From: Pirellulales bacterium
GTDB taxonomy: Bacteria; Planctomycetota; Planctomycetia; Pirellulales; PALSA-1355
Reading direction: 5' to 3'
Assembly (NCBI GenBank): GCA_022844125.1
Contig: JALHMI010000022.1
Span: 1-64,000 of the forward strand
Length of the DNA stretch: 64,000 nucleotides
The position numbers and the translations under genes were made by a program. Positions 20,380-28,857 of this stretch are shown here, piece by piece (position 1 is the first letter of the stretch; every line of letters begins with the position of its first letter). The notes under the pieces were generated by a model that was not told the origin of the DNA, ran no database searches, and saw only the letters and a list, made by a program, of their open reading frames with translations.

Positions 20380-20811
20380 CTATTCGATGCAAACGTGCTC
20401 GACTGCCTCCGGCAACTCCCCGATGGATGTTCGAAGGAACTCCGGGAACAGCACCATCGAGTGGACCTCTTCGATCGGCCACCAGTGCATTCGCTCCGCT
20501 TGCGTTTTTTGAGTCGCGATCTCCTCATTGGCCTCGACTTCATAAATGGTTAGGAATTGATGCACGTGAATCCCGCCGTGATCAAAGACGTTCTCGACGA
20601 TCCACAGCAACCGCCCGATTTCGATATGTACGCCCAGCTCCTCCCACATTTCGCGAGACAGTGCCGAGCGGGTGTGCTCAAGGAATTCCACACGGCCACC
20701 GGGAAGGATGAACCCGCCCGGTGCGTGTTGCAACAGGATGTACCCCGAGCGCCGCAGCACTCCGGCCACACGCAAGCAGAACACACATTTGCCGTCCCAG
20801 AATTCAAGCAT
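20380..20811 (-). CDS. NUDIX hydrolase
   Basis: The 143-aa protein has a complete Nudix box with spacing G-x5-E-x7-REUxEExGU, in GRVEFLEHTRSALSREMWEELGV-like order, at about residues 38-60. It should hydrolyse a nucleoside diphosphate linked to another group; the substrate is not predictable. The strand after the box (ENVFDHGGIHVHQFLTIYEV) fits the MutT/Nudix fold. It lies in a run of small minus-strand island genes, directly downstream of a zinc-ribbon-like gene. Confidence 0.88.
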   Translation of the reverse strand: MLEFWDGKCVFCLRVAGVLRRSGYILLQHAPGGFILPGGRVEFLEHTRSALSREMWEELGVHIEIGRLLWIVENVFDHGGIHVHQFLTIYEVEANEEIATQKTQAERMHWWPIEEVHSMVLFPEFLRTSIGELPEAVEHVCIE

Positions 20812-20815
20812 CGCT

Positions 20816-20995
20816 TTACGCCTTGCTTTCGTCCTCGCCGTTCTTCGCCTTCGACTCCTGTCCGAGCAGCTTCCAAATGTGCTCCTTGCACACGGACCCG
20901 CTCAATTCGCGTTCACCGCGAATCCGAACGTTCGCCGTATCCTTGCTGTTGCAGTACACGCACTGTTTTCCCGAGTAGCTCTTCAACGTTATCAT
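20816..20995 (-). CDS. Small putative zinc-binding protein, 59 aa
   Basis: The protein contains CVYC...C..H (QCVYCNSKDTANVRI, then SVCKEHIW), a likely four-ligand zinc knuckle, and a charged tail. ATG 20995 is preferred over an upstream start because GGAGGTG precedes it. It ends 4 bp before the Nudix gene, suggesting one operon. Confidence 0.55.
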   Translation of the reverse strand: MITLKSYSGKQCVYCNSKDTANVRIRGERELSGSVCKEHIWKLLGQESKAKNGEDESKA

Positions 20996-21023
20996 TCTGC
21001 ACCTCCACTTCAGCTCTAGTGAA

Positions 21024-21440
21024 TTACATCGGTAGGTCATTCAGGTAGACAATGGTTCCGTCCTCATAACGGCGTCGGCCGCTTTCCGAGAGCCGCACTG
21101 GAATATCCAGAACGACTTGCTCAAGTCGCTCAACTTGGTCGTCGTCATCTGGTTCGTTCCCGAACCATCGAGCCCACGCTTCCTGCTGCTCGCTTTGTTC
21201 GAAAACCGCTTCGAGATCTCCGTTCCGAACGTGATGAGCGAGAGCTGTGAAGAACGCCAGCTCGAATGGCCAATCACCATAGCGAAAAGGGCCATCCGCA
21301 AACCCGTCGGCGGTGACGATTATCTCGCCATCCGCATCGCCGACTTCCATAAACTTCTTTAGTGAGGCTGTTGCCCCATCTCCGTAATAGCTACATGTCA
21401 CCAACCATTCAGAAGCGGATCGACAATGTAATGCGCTCAT
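21024..21440 (-). CDS. Hypothetical protein, 138 aa
   Basis: This acidic protein begins MSALHCRSASEWLVT. ATG 21440 follows a GGAGGTG ribosome site, and the gene starts 1 bp after the prim-pol stop. The sequence includes EIIVTADGFADGPFRYGD and ends with a DDDDQVE-rich helix region. No family was recognised. The tight spacing places it in the prim-pol operon. Confidence 0.55.
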   Translation of the reverse strand: MSALHCRSASEWLVTCSYYGDGATASLKKFMEVGDADGEIIVTADGFADGPFRYGDWPFELAFFTALAHHVRNGDLEAVFEQSEQQEAWARWFGNEPDDDDQVERLEQVVLDIPVRLSESGRRRYEDGTIVYLNDLPM

Positions 21441-21441
21441 T

Positions 21442-22305
21442 TCAAGCACCTCCAATCGAACTACGGATTCTCGAAACGACGGACTGAATCTTGTGTTCGA
21501 CGTCCTTGTCCGAAAACGGCGGGACCGCCCGGGCGTTGAAACCCGCAATGATCGGCAGAGCCTCGGATTCGGTGAGACCGAAGCCTTCCGGCTCGGGCTT
21601 TAACAATTTGCAAACGGCACGAAAAAGCGAATTATGCCCGCCCTGCCCGGAGACCGCCGGTTCCATTTTGTCGATATATGCGATCGCGCGGCGAATGAGG
21701 CGGAGGCGGCTTTCGAAAGGATCAATGGAAATCGTCGACTGCTTATACGTCCGCTCTTCCATAAGCCAAGCGGGATCGAAGACGGGCATCTGCTCGATCA
21801 ATTCTTTGCTCGGCACGCACACCCACTTGTAATAGCGACCGGACCAATGGCGTGACGGTGCCGCGACGACGTATGAGTTGTCCCCGCGGAGATCGAGCGG
21901 AAGCCCGCGCAGCTTGTTCCCCGGTCGTATCTCGAAACCGGGCCACTTGTAGAAATGATGCTCACCGTTTCCCGTGCGGCTGATAAGCGGAGTCGCGGGC
22001 AGATTCTTCCGCACAAATGACATCGCTTCCTTCGAATCCGCATCCACTGCCACCAGGTGCGAGACCTGGCCGCACATGATTGCGATGCTGTAGTCCCGAT
22101 CCCGACCGAAGAAATCGCGAATCTCAGCCTCGCTGCACGCCGCCACTGTGAACTGCTTCCACGTCCGCACCGCAGGGTTCTTGCCCGACTTCTTCTCCCC
22201 GAATGTCGGGGGATGAATCGGGAGAACGGACCAGCCGAGCTGGCGATACCGCAGGGCGGCTCGCAGAGCTTCGGAGCCGAATGGTTGGCGTTCAGGAGAT
22301 TTCAT
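21442..22305 (-). CDS. Bifunctional DNA primase/polymerase (prim-pol) domain protein
   Basis: The 287-aa protein matches the AEP-type prim-pol family of plasmids and phages. Visible motifs are VAVDADSKE (metal-binding acidic pair, residues about 86-92), SRTGNGEHHFYKWP (109-122) and DLRGDNSYVVAAPSRH (138-153). The C-terminal part (ISIDPFESRLRLIRRAIAYI...) resembles the helical primase-C-terminal region; a helicase domain is absent. It probably primes element replication. ATG 22305 was chosen over GTG 22335 because neither has a strong ribosome site and the extra residues are not family-like. Confidence 0.85.
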   Translation of the reverse strand: MKSPERQPFGSEALRAALRYRQLGWSVLPIHPPTFGEKKSGKNPAVRTWKQFTVAACSEAEIRDFFGRDRDYSIAIMCGQVSHLVAVDADSKEAMSFVRKNLPATPLISRTGNGEHHFYKWPGFEIRPGNKLRGLPLDLRGDNSYVVAAPSRHWSGRYYKWVCVPSKELIEQMPVFDPAWLMEERTYKQSTISIDPFESRLRLIRRAIAYIDKMEPAVSGQGGHNSLFRAVCKLLKPEPEGFGLTESEALPIIAGFNARAVPPFSDKDVEHKIQSVVSRIRSSIGGA

Positions 22306-22378
22306 CGGTCGTTCTCTACGCCGTTCATGGTTCACGGAAAAAGGCCGGACTCCCGAAGGAATCCGGCCATGGCCTCAC

Positions 22379-22687
22379 TCACGCTCGCATCGGACGCATG
22401 GTCTCTTCGATGCTTTCGATGAACGACGCAATCTGCGGATCAGATGCTCGCATCGCATCGAGCGCTGCTGTCAGGTGCATCGAAATCTGATCGCGGTGTG
22501 GCGCCATCTGCTTCCGAGCATTCCGCCGCTCGGCACGCTCGATGACATCCGCCACGATGGTTGAAGAGTGGTTGTCGACGTACGCTTGGCCGATCTCGCT
22601 CTCACGAACGAGCGAATCGAGCAGCCGAAGCGCCTCAAGGGTTGATATGTGCTTTGTTGCCGGTGTTGGTGAAATCAAAGTATTCAT
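22379..22687 (-). CDS. Hypothetical protein, 102 aa
   Basis: This largely helical protein begins MNTLISPTPATKH and contains LEALRLLDSLVRESEI. It has no recognisable domain. It lies between the DUF2958 gene and the prim-pol gene on the same strand. The frame stays open upstream, but that part is antisense to DUF2958. Confidence 0.5.
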   Translation of the reverse strand: MNTLISPTPATKHISTLEALRLLDSLVRESEIGQAYVDNHSSTIVADVIERAERRNARKQMAPHRDQISMHLTAALDAMRASDPQIASFIESIEETMRPMRA

Positions 22688-22694
22688 GTGTGGA

Positions 22695-23048
22695 TCAGGA
22701 AATATCGGAAAGGGGAGTCGGCTGGAATGCTCGATCACGTTCGATCGGCATCCCGCACCGACCGCTGTTTCGAAGCAACTCGCTGAGCGAGAAGTAGCCC
22801 AGTTCGCGGACGTCGCCGTCGACGAGGCCGAAGAACGTGTCGTCGCCGTCGAACTCGGTGACATACCACGTCCATGAAAAGTCGGGATAAAAAAGCTTCA
22901 GCATTGCTTTCGGATCCTGTTGCCCGTCGGTCGACCCAAGGGGCGGGAGCGACGAAAGCACTTTCTGCGGAAGCAGCTTGCTTTTTCGAATTGATTCAAG
23001 CACCGTATTCACGGCCTTGGCCTGATGTGTGAGAACTGATGGTTTCAT
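22695..23048 (-). CDS. DUF2958 domain protein
   Basis: The 117-aa product carries the DUF2958 pattern: AMLKLFYPDFSWTWYVTEF, FGLVDGDVRELGYFSLSEL and GMPIERDRAFQPTPLSDI. This family is typical of plasmids and integrative elements; its biochemical role is unknown. ATG 23048 precedes MKPSVLTHQAKAVN. It is co-directional with the prim-pol gene. Confidence 0.75.
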   Translation of the reverse strand: MKPSVLTHQAKAVNTVLESIRKSKLLPQKVLSSLPPLGSTDGQQDPKAMLKLFYPDFSWTWYVTEFDGDDTFFGLVDGDVRELGYFSLSELLRNSGRCGMPIERDRAFQPTPLSDIS

Positions 23049-23228
23049 GGTTAAGAGAGAAATGGCGGATAAAGCTGTTTCTCTTTGTCTGTGTGTTTCG
23101 CCGATGGTGTCCATGTGGCTTGTTAGGCCGATTCGTGACGCACACGCCACAGCACCGCCAGTCAAGGTGGAGACGCGGAGCGTACGACCTTGACCAGGTG
23201 CTACGCTGGCGAAGTCACGAACGGCAAA

Positions 23229-23453
23229 TCATTGGGCTAGCGCCACCCCGCATCCAATTAGCGCCAAGACGAACAATCCGAATAACACCCCAAGCCACAG
23301 TTCACTTCCGTTTGAACTCATCGGTTGCGGTAGTGGCTTTTGCTCGATTCGAGGCTGCGGAGATTTCTTCTGCACGAATCGCCGCCGGGTTCGCCGTCCG
23401 TCCTCTTCGTGAATCTCGATGATCCGTTCGCGGATGATTCTTCGCCGAGCCAT
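23229..23453 (-). CDS. Small single-span membrane protein, 74 aa
   Basis: The protein has a very basic N-terminal half (MARRRIIRERIIEIHEEDGR) and one C-terminal hydrophobic helix (ELWLGVLFGLFVLALIGCGV). The positive-inside rule puts the basic half in the cytoplasm. No family was recognised. Confidence 0.5.
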   Translation of the reverse strand: MARRRIIRERIIEIHEEDGRRTRRRFVQKKSPQPRIEQKPLPQPMSSNGSELWLGVLFGLFVLALIGCGVALAQ

Positions 23454-23727
23454 AGTGATGCTCCTGATGATGGAGGGGGATTAGTACGGTTCTGTCACCA
23501 GTCTGTAAGTCGCTGCCTCATCGCTGCTTCGATGTCGTTCTCAAATCGGTGAACTGCACACATGCTGTACAGGTTGTTGTAGGGGGAGCCGTGGTCAGGC
23601 ACGGCTCGGTTGTGTTACCCTTCCTTCCGGTGCCAGTGCTTGCACCGCGTATCGAAATAGAAGCCAACTTTCTCGGACGGTAATCCGAGAAGGGCGAATC
23701 GGATCAGGTTGACGTAGACCATGAAGA
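23454..23727. other. Gap with one hairpin
   Basis: GAGCCGTG/CACGGCTC (23586-23607) forms an 8-bp hairpin without a T-run. A possible 35-codon minus frame ends at 23615, but it has no ribosome site. No supported gene. Confidence 0.3.
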
Positions 23728-23964
23728 TCAACGCGCAACCGCGGCCCACTGCACCCAGTCCGAAATAGCCAATGTGGCATAATTTCGGATAGCTTCTCTT
23801 GCCGATGATGTAAGCGCTTCCATAGGTAACTCGAAGGACTCTTCGGAATCGTTTCCACCGTAGAACGCCACTCTGACGCGCAACGGCTTCTCGCCTTCTC
23901 GGTACAAGAACTTGATAGAGAAGCGATCGTCGAAATCCAATGAATTGAGTAATCGTGTGTCCAT
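23728..23964 (-). CDS. Hypothetical protein, 78 aa
   Basis: The protein reads MDTRLLNSLDFDDRFSIKF and later LRVRVAFYGGNDSEESFELP. The frame is open upstream to 24102 and a second overlapping minus frame (23615-24088) exists. This one is preferred because its composition is more protein-like. No family was recognised. Confidence 0.4.
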   Translation of the reverse strand: MDTRLLNSLDFDDRFSIKFLYREGEKPLRVRVAFYGGNDSEESFELPMEALTSSAREAIRNYATLAISDWVQWAAVAR

Positions 23965-24065
23965 ACATGGTTTTGGAAAGAAGCGGATAAAAAGCGCTTT
24001 CGCGCGAAAACCTACGCCCGACGGCGATTCGCCTGACCGAACCAAGCGGAGCGTAGCTGCATAAA

Positions 24066-24668
24066 TCACAATGAACACTTGTTGCCATAAATGTCTTCCC
24101 ACACGTTCTTGCCGAACGGGTCCTTGGAGGCTTTTGCGTAAGTCGTCAGAAGGAGTTGATCTCCCAGAAACGATCCAATCTCCCTTACCTGCTTGATTCG
24201 CCGATCATGCGGGGCCACGAAAAGAACGAAGTCACTGCCCTTCGCGTAGACTTGCAATCGCCGTGCAAGAGCCCGTCGGCGCTCCGTGTCCCGGTCCAGT
24301 TCGAGGTGGAACACGTGGCCGTATTCACGAACGTCCGCATCCGCTCGGAACTCCGAATCGACGTCTTCGCCGCGACACCACGGTATGCCGTCCGCTTCAA
24401 AATGAACCAGAATGTCCGATAGCTCGGCTTCGTGAACCAACTGGTCCGCTTTGCATTGCCATCCGTAGACGTTGACCATCTTGTCCTTCGATCCGAAGAC
24501 TTTTCCGAGAACCTTGATATTGCCATATGTCACCTGTTTCTCAGCCCACCGGAACGCCGCCTGCCACCCCGGATATCCGAGATGCTGAATCGCCGTCAAC
24601 CTTGATGGGCACCGTTTGAGCCATTGGAGTGACCGTTCAGCGCGTTTTGGATATTCGACAATCGCCAT
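24066..24668 (-). CDS. Replication-relaxation-like protein lacking the N-terminal winged helix
   Basis: The C-terminal half (YGHVFHLELDRDTERRRALARR, then LQVYAKGSDFVLFVA) parallels the core of the island's other replication-relaxation protein (LRFFAEIDNGTERIRS...RFRVLFISG). Both place an acidic E-D-TE motif before a strand. The usual N-terminal winged-helix part is missing or replaced by MAIVEYPKRAERSLQWL. It overlaps the upstream ATPase gene by 73 bp, suggesting translational coupling. Assignment rests on this within-window comparison only. Confidence 0.5.
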   Translation of the reverse strand: MAIVEYPKRAERSLQWLKRCPSRLTAIQHLGYPGWQAAFRWAEKQVTYGNIKVLGKVFGSKDKMVNVYGWQCKADQLVHEAELSDILVHFEADGIPWCRGEDVDSEFRADADVREYGHVFHLELDRDTERRRALARRLQVYAKGSDFVLFVAPHDRRIKQVREIGSFLGDQLLLTTYAKASKDPFGKNVWEDIYGNKCSL

Positions 24669-26203
24669 GCTGCACCAATTCGAATGGGTTGATTTTCCGC
24701 CTCAGCTTGCGGCGTGCGGAAGTATGGCCGCTCGCGCATTTCGCACAGGAATTCCTCAAACCGCTTTTCGTATGTCCGCTCGAGTGCCGGCGGAAACGGC
24801 GAAGCAAGCCATGGCACCGTACCCCAGTAGGCGCGACCATTCTCAAAGACCAGCCGTTCGCCGGGCGCCTGCTGCATCACGTCCGTTGCCGCTTCGATGA
24901 GTTGATCCTCCGTCCTCATGTACGAAATATTCTCCGTCGCGAACTCTCGATACTTCGGCCGAAGGATGATGTCGGTGGAAGTTGTTGTGCTTTCCGTCTC
25001 GGTGTCATACGGATTCTTTCCGCCATGATGCTGCTTTCCGAAAGTGCGAGACACCTTCTCGCGTTCGATCTCATCGAAGCCGTCATGGAATTGCTGCCAC
25101 GTCGTGTCTCGGTGATGTTCTCGGTGAAAGTCGATTAAAGGCCATAAGTGGTGAAGCATGTCCTTCAGGACTTCGGCGGACGACTGAAAAAGTTCGACTC
25201 GCTGAAATGACTGCCAAAACCGCTTCTCAATCTCCTTTGGAAAATCGGGCGCCTGCGCACACGCTGAAAGACCCGTCAAGAACTTGGCCATTTGTTCGAT
25301 CTGGTCGGCCATCATGTGCGATGCGAATCCCCGGTTGAACTCGTCGATGATGATCAGTAGAGGAACCCGTCTCAGTCTGGCGTAGACAATCGCCCGTAGC
25401 ACCAAGTTCAAACAAAACGGGCGCATCACCTCCTGCGCTACGTTCCCACCATCAATGAGCAACGCGCCACCATCCTCCAAGAATCCGCACCAGTCCCAGC
25501 CTCCCGAACGTTCTCGTACTTGCGGAACGACGTAGCTCTCGATGATTCGACGGGCCGCGCCGACTTGCCGCTCGATCTCCATTCGTGGAAGTGCGCACAG
25601 CTCCGCAAACGCTGCCTGAACCGCTCGGTCGTTGGACTGCTCGACGAGGTTGCGCGACCGATCGCCCAGAACTTGGTACATCGCCAGAACCTGGCGGAGC
25701 GGCTCGCGGTCGCGTATCAATGCCCGAATCGGCCAGTACAGCCACTGGCGAACGAAGGGATGGAGGTTAATTCGCTCCATATGGCCGCGCTCATCGGCAA
25801 GGATCTCGACTTGCCGCATGACCTCGTTGTGAACTCCGACTTCGGATTCGAACCCTTCGCCTTGCACGGGGTTGTATTGCAGGTATCCCGGCACGGCTTT
25901 TTTCTGGTCCAATTCGTCAAGCACTGTCCGCGAAGCTCGGCCTGCAGCGAAGAAACGTCTACTGAGCGATTCGACGGTATCCCCGTGTGGGTCGATGAAG
26001 AGTAAGCCTTGCCTCTCAAATGGCGTCAGCCACCATTCGCAGGCTTCCACTTCCGAAGCACCGGACTTCCAACTACCGGGCGAGCCGATCCTAAGCGTCC
26101 GCTTCGCGCGGGCTGTCCGCTGACGTACGAAGACGTTGGTCAGAATCTGCTGGCGTCTTTCCGCCGGCAGTTCAATCGTGCGTTTAGCGATGATCGAGTT
26201 CAT
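24596..26203 (-). CDS. TraD/TraG-like ATPase with degenerate Walker A
   Basis: The 535-aa protein resembles type IV coupling-type ATPases: LLFIDPHGDTVESLSRRF parallels ACIEPHGDLADSLLALI of the intact island ATPase, and PLLIIIDEFNRGF is a clear Walker B. The expected P-loop GSPGSGKS reads GSPGSWKS, with Trp replacing the conserved Gly. ATP hydrolysis is therefore doubtful. The gene sits in a five-gene minus-strand cluster with two membrane proteins and a vWA-like protein, overlapping genes on both sides. It may be a non-catalytic partner in a membrane complex. Confidence 0.65.
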   Translation of the reverse strand: MNSIIAKRTIELPAERRQQILTNVFVRQRTARAKRTLRIGSPGSWKSGASEVEACEWWLTPFERQGLLFIDPHGDTVESLSRRFFAAGRASRTVLDELDQKKAVPGYLQYNPVQGEGFESEVGVHNEVMRQVEILADERGHMERINLHPFVRQWLYWPIRALIRDREPLRQVLAMYQVLGDRSRNLVEQSNDRAVQAAFAELCALPRMEIERQVGAARRIIESYVVPQVRERSGGWDWCGFLEDGGALLIDGGNVAQEVMRPFCLNLVLRAIVYARLRRVPLLIIIDEFNRGFASHMMADQIEQMAKFLTGLSACAQAPDFPKEIEKRFWQSFQRVELFQSSAEVLKDMLHHLWPLIDFHREHHRDTTWQQFHDGFDEIEREKVSRTFGKQHHGGKNPYDTETESTTTSTDIILRPKYREFATENISYMRTEDQLIEAATDVMQQAPGERLVFENGRAYWGTVPWLASPFPPALERTYEKRFEEFLCEMRERPYFRTPQAEAENQPIRIGAAWRLSNIQNALNGHSNGSNGAHQG

Positions 26204-26786
26204 TGCTCAATCTCCGAAGGTACTTCTCGACTTCGCGTGCGCTTAATTCTTGAACGACGTCCTTCGCCAGCGTCTCATCGCCTCCGATGTCCGTCAGTTC
26301 CGTTGCGATGATGTCCAACCGTTCCTGCAGCTCCTGCTTCTGTCGCGACACCTTTTCTCGCAACGTTTCTTCCTTCACCGGCTCGGGGTTCACGTCGATG
26401 ACCTCCACTGGCAGCGGCGCGGGCAGCCGTGGCGGGTCGGGCCAGTGCATCGGCAGAGACTTTGGCGGGCGTTCAAAGGCTCTTGTCAGACGATCCGCAA
26501 TGAACCCGCCCAGGGCCAGCACGATCCATGAGCCGCCAAGCATCCAGCCAGCCGCAAAGAGGGATCGAATGGCAATGAAGAGAAAACTGTCCGCGTCTTT
26601 GGGTTCCTCGACGGCCGCCGCATAGAGGCCGTAGCCCACGAAGCTGGTAGCGGCCAACCGGTATCCCCACGCATGGAGATCCCGGCGGCTCGCCACCATC
26701 ACGCTCCCGACCCAGCACAGTATTAGGATCAGCCCCAGCAATGAGGAGGGATCGGGTTCAGCCAAGACTCGAAAGATGACGTTCAT
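26184..26786 (-). CDS. Membrane protein with C-terminal coiled coil
   Basis: The 200-aa protein has about four hydrophobic segments in its first half (from LLGLILILCWVGSVMVA to SWIVLALGGFIADRL). A proline-rich linker follows, then a charged helix (EETLREKVSRQKQELQERL) likely to form a coiled coil. It overlaps the degenerate ATPase gene by 20 bp, so the two are probably made together and could interact at the membrane. Confidence 0.6.
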   Translation of the reverse strand: MNVIFRVLAEPDPSSLLGLILILCWVGSVMVASRRDLHAWGYRLAATSFVGYGLYAAAVEEPKDADSFLFIAIRSLFAAGWMLGGSWIVLALGGFIADRLTRAFERPPKSLPMHWPDPPRLPAPLPVEVIDVNPEPVKEETLREKVSRQKQELQERLDIIATELTDIGGDETLAKDVVQELSAREVEKYLRRLSNELDHR

Positions 26787-26789
26787 AAC

Positions 26790-27470
26790 TCAATCAAAAC
26801 TCGGAAGAGTTGGGTAGTCGTTTATTCCAGCTTCCATGTGGTATTGAATTCCCGACTCGTTCAAACCGCGAATCCAAGGACTCACGATCTCCGCTTGCGT
26901 TGAGGCATAGTAGAAGCCCAGCACGCCGCCGCATTTTTTGTAGTCCGCTAATGCTTTTCGAAACCGCGAACTGGTATCGCCTTTCGCACTCACGACATTG
27001 TTCGCAAGGTCCGAGAGCACCAAGCAACACGACTTCACATCGCCGCTTCGGACATGCGGATCACGCATCACGTACTCAAGCACGTCTGAAAATCCGTCCG
27101 CAATGCGCGAGGCATCAGGATTGCTTCTCGCGATAAGAAAATCTCGAAACGCCTTCGCGCTCGGGAACTTCTCTCGCAGATCGTGAGCAGTCCCCTGGAA
27201 CAAAAGTGGGTCATCATTTCCGCTCAGTTGCGCGATAATGATGTGATCGGACGTTCGGTCTTGTCCGTACCTATCCAAGACGCGCATCAAAAAATCGTAT
27301 GCTCGTCCTTCCTCAGCCATGAGTTCGATGAAGCTCCCAGATAAATCAATCGCCACTACCGTCTTGTGCTCCACGTCCGATTCGAAGCGAACCGCCGAAT
27401 AGTCTTGGCGCCGCTGGCAACCGAGACACGAAAGCGCTGCCACAGTCATGAATTCTCTGCGAAACATCAT
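26790..27470 (-). CDS. vWA-like exported protein
   Basis: The 226-aa protein starts with an RR-containing signal-like stretch, MMFRREFMTVAALSCLGCQ; the Cys could be a weak lipobox. VVAIDLSGSF carries a DxSxS metal-site motif, and CCLVLSDLANN resembles the later vWA strand. It follows a membrane protein gene with no gap. The cluster of vWA protein, membrane proteins and ATPase suggests a membrane assembly. I cannot name the pathway. Confidence 0.6.
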   Translation of the reverse strand: MMFRREFMTVAALSCLGCQRRQDYSAVRFESDVEHKTVVAIDLSGSFIELMAEEGRAYDFLMRVLDRYGQDRTSDHIIIAQLSGNDDPLLFQGTAHDLREKFPSAKAFRDFLIARSNPDASRIADGFSDVLEYVMRDPHVRSGDVKSCCLVLSDLANNVVSAKGDTSSRFRKALADYKKCGGVLGFYYASTQAEIVSPWIRGLNESGIQYHMEAGINDYPTLPSFD

Positions 27471-28034
27471 TCAGTCCTCCCGTTTCGTTTTGCTCTTCAG
27501 GGAAACGCCGATGAAATTCACAAGGACGACGATTGCCACGTAGACAATCGTTGAGACTCCCGCGCTGAGTGACAGCGATGTCTCCGACCAGCCAGCTTCA
27601 GCGGCGGAACTGTAGAAGAGAATGGCATCGCCGACGAGGACCGCCGTGCCCAGCACTATCCAGCCGGTGTACTCACGCCGCTTTCGGTCCGTCACCCTCG
27701 ACATGCCATCGAGGTACATCTCGATCATCATGCTCCACGCCCAGCACACGAGAAACGCCATCATGATGGACCCCACCATGGCGTAATCGAGCCGATACGT
27801 GACTTCAAAATCTCTCAGAAATCCTAGAAACGGAACCCGATACACCTTTTGTCCAAAGATCGAATTCTGTCTTCGCAACCCGTCGGCGATCACGCCTACG
27901 TAAATCACCACCATCGCGGCTTGGAGTGTCAGCTTGTAGGCCAGGTACACCAGCCACGCGAACAGCACGTCCCAATTCACGCCGGGCTTTCGCAGCGGAA
28001 TGACTCGCTCCTCCTGCCGCATTGCAGTTGCCAT
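27471..28034 (-). CDS. Four-span membrane protein, 187 aa
   Basis: Hydrophobic segments include VLFAWLVYLAYKLTLQAAMVV-like and SIMMAFLVCWAWSMMIEMY, with two more near the C terminus. The N and C termini are charged. It is the first gene of the five-gene minus-strand cluster, with its start 1 bp from the next stop. No family was recognised. Confidence 0.6.
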   Translation of the reverse strand: MATAMRQEERVIPLRKPGVNWDVLFAWLVYLAYKLTLQAAMVVIYVGVIADGLRRQNSIFGQKVYRVPFLGFLRDFEVTYRLDYAMVGSIMMAFLVCWAWSMMIEMYLDGMSRVTDRKRREYTGWIVLGTAVLVGDAILFYSSAAEAGWSETSLSLSAGVSTIVYVAIVVLVNFIGVSLKSKTKRED

Positions 28035-28151
28035 AGACCACCTCCTCGTAACTGAAGAAATTGATCAGCCAAAGCCTCTACCTCCGCGCGTACGTCGAGC
28101 GCTTGCCGTAAACGGCTTCACTTTTTGAACCGCCGAGCGATGATCGCCCGA

Positions 28152-28191
28152 CAAAAAAAGAAACCCCGCCTAGCTTTTTGCCAGCGGGGTT
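28152..28191 (-). terminator. Strong intrinsic terminator
   Basis: AACCCCGC (28162-28169) pairs with GCGGGGTT (28184-28191), and on the minus strand a run of seven T follows. It lies 50 bp downstream of the 27-codon ORF below. Confidence 0.8.
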
Positions 28192-28240
28192 ATTGCGCTT
28201 CAGCAGCATCCGTGCTGAAATCGCTGAGTCGCGAGTCACC

Positions 28241-28324
28241 TTACTGGCTCTCGACCGCCTCAAGGAACCTGCAAGTTGCCTTGGGGAGGACCGGCCCTTC
28301 GGGGCCGGTTTCTATGTGTTTCAT
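28241..28324 (-). CDS. Possible 27-aa small protein
   Basis: The minus frame from ATG 28324 reads MKHIETGPEGPVLPKATCRF and ends ESQ. The ribosome site GGAGGTGTAA is 5 bp upstream, and a strong terminator follows the stop. Its codons for GPEGP form the CCGGCCC-TTCG-GGGCCGG hairpin (28291-28308). This order of ribosome site, short ORF and terminator supports a real gene or a regulatory leader. No function is predicted. Confidence 0.4.
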   Translation of the reverse strand: MKHIETGPEGPVLPKATCRFLEAVESQ

Positions 28325-28857
28325 TTACACCTCCGAATCGAAAAACTGTTCTCTACGCTTCAAAGACGTATGGAGTTCGATTTGGGTCGATAAATCTGGA
28401 AAACTTTTCGTTGTCGCGTCGGCTAACCACGATGCGCACGCAAACGCATGAAGCCTATCGCCTCACATTCATGGAAATCTGAGTGCGCAGAAGACCAAAA
28501 CCGCCACCACATGTCATCCGAGACGGTCAGATGAGCCAGTGATTAAGTTCAGGATTCGCACTCGGTGCCGAGGGGACATATCGGCAAAGAGTAAAAGAGG
28601 CCCTTTCGCCTCAAATGAGTCACGCCCGCTGTCCCCTTGCTCCCAATTTTGCAACGCGCAAAGTTGTAAGACAAGGTTGTGATAATCCCAGGTGTTTAGG
28701 CAGACTCTACCTAAACATATAGTCATCGAAAACCTCAAAGTCAACGAGAACTTTACATCGGCGGACAATTTTTCACGATCGCAACGCAAGCCAATGCTAT
28801 TCCAACGTCACCACCGATTCGAGATTGCCGGTCGCATCACCGTACGAGCTCCTCTAC
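28325..28857. other. Gap between small ORF and recombinase
   Basis: A minus-strand frame at 28514-28789 has no ribosome site or family features. I see no supported gene or repeat. Confidence 0.3.

Noticed and set aside
23615-24088. Second overlapping minus-strand frame, 157 codons
   Set aside because: It overlaps the better-supported 78-aa frame, has an unusual composition and no ribosome site.
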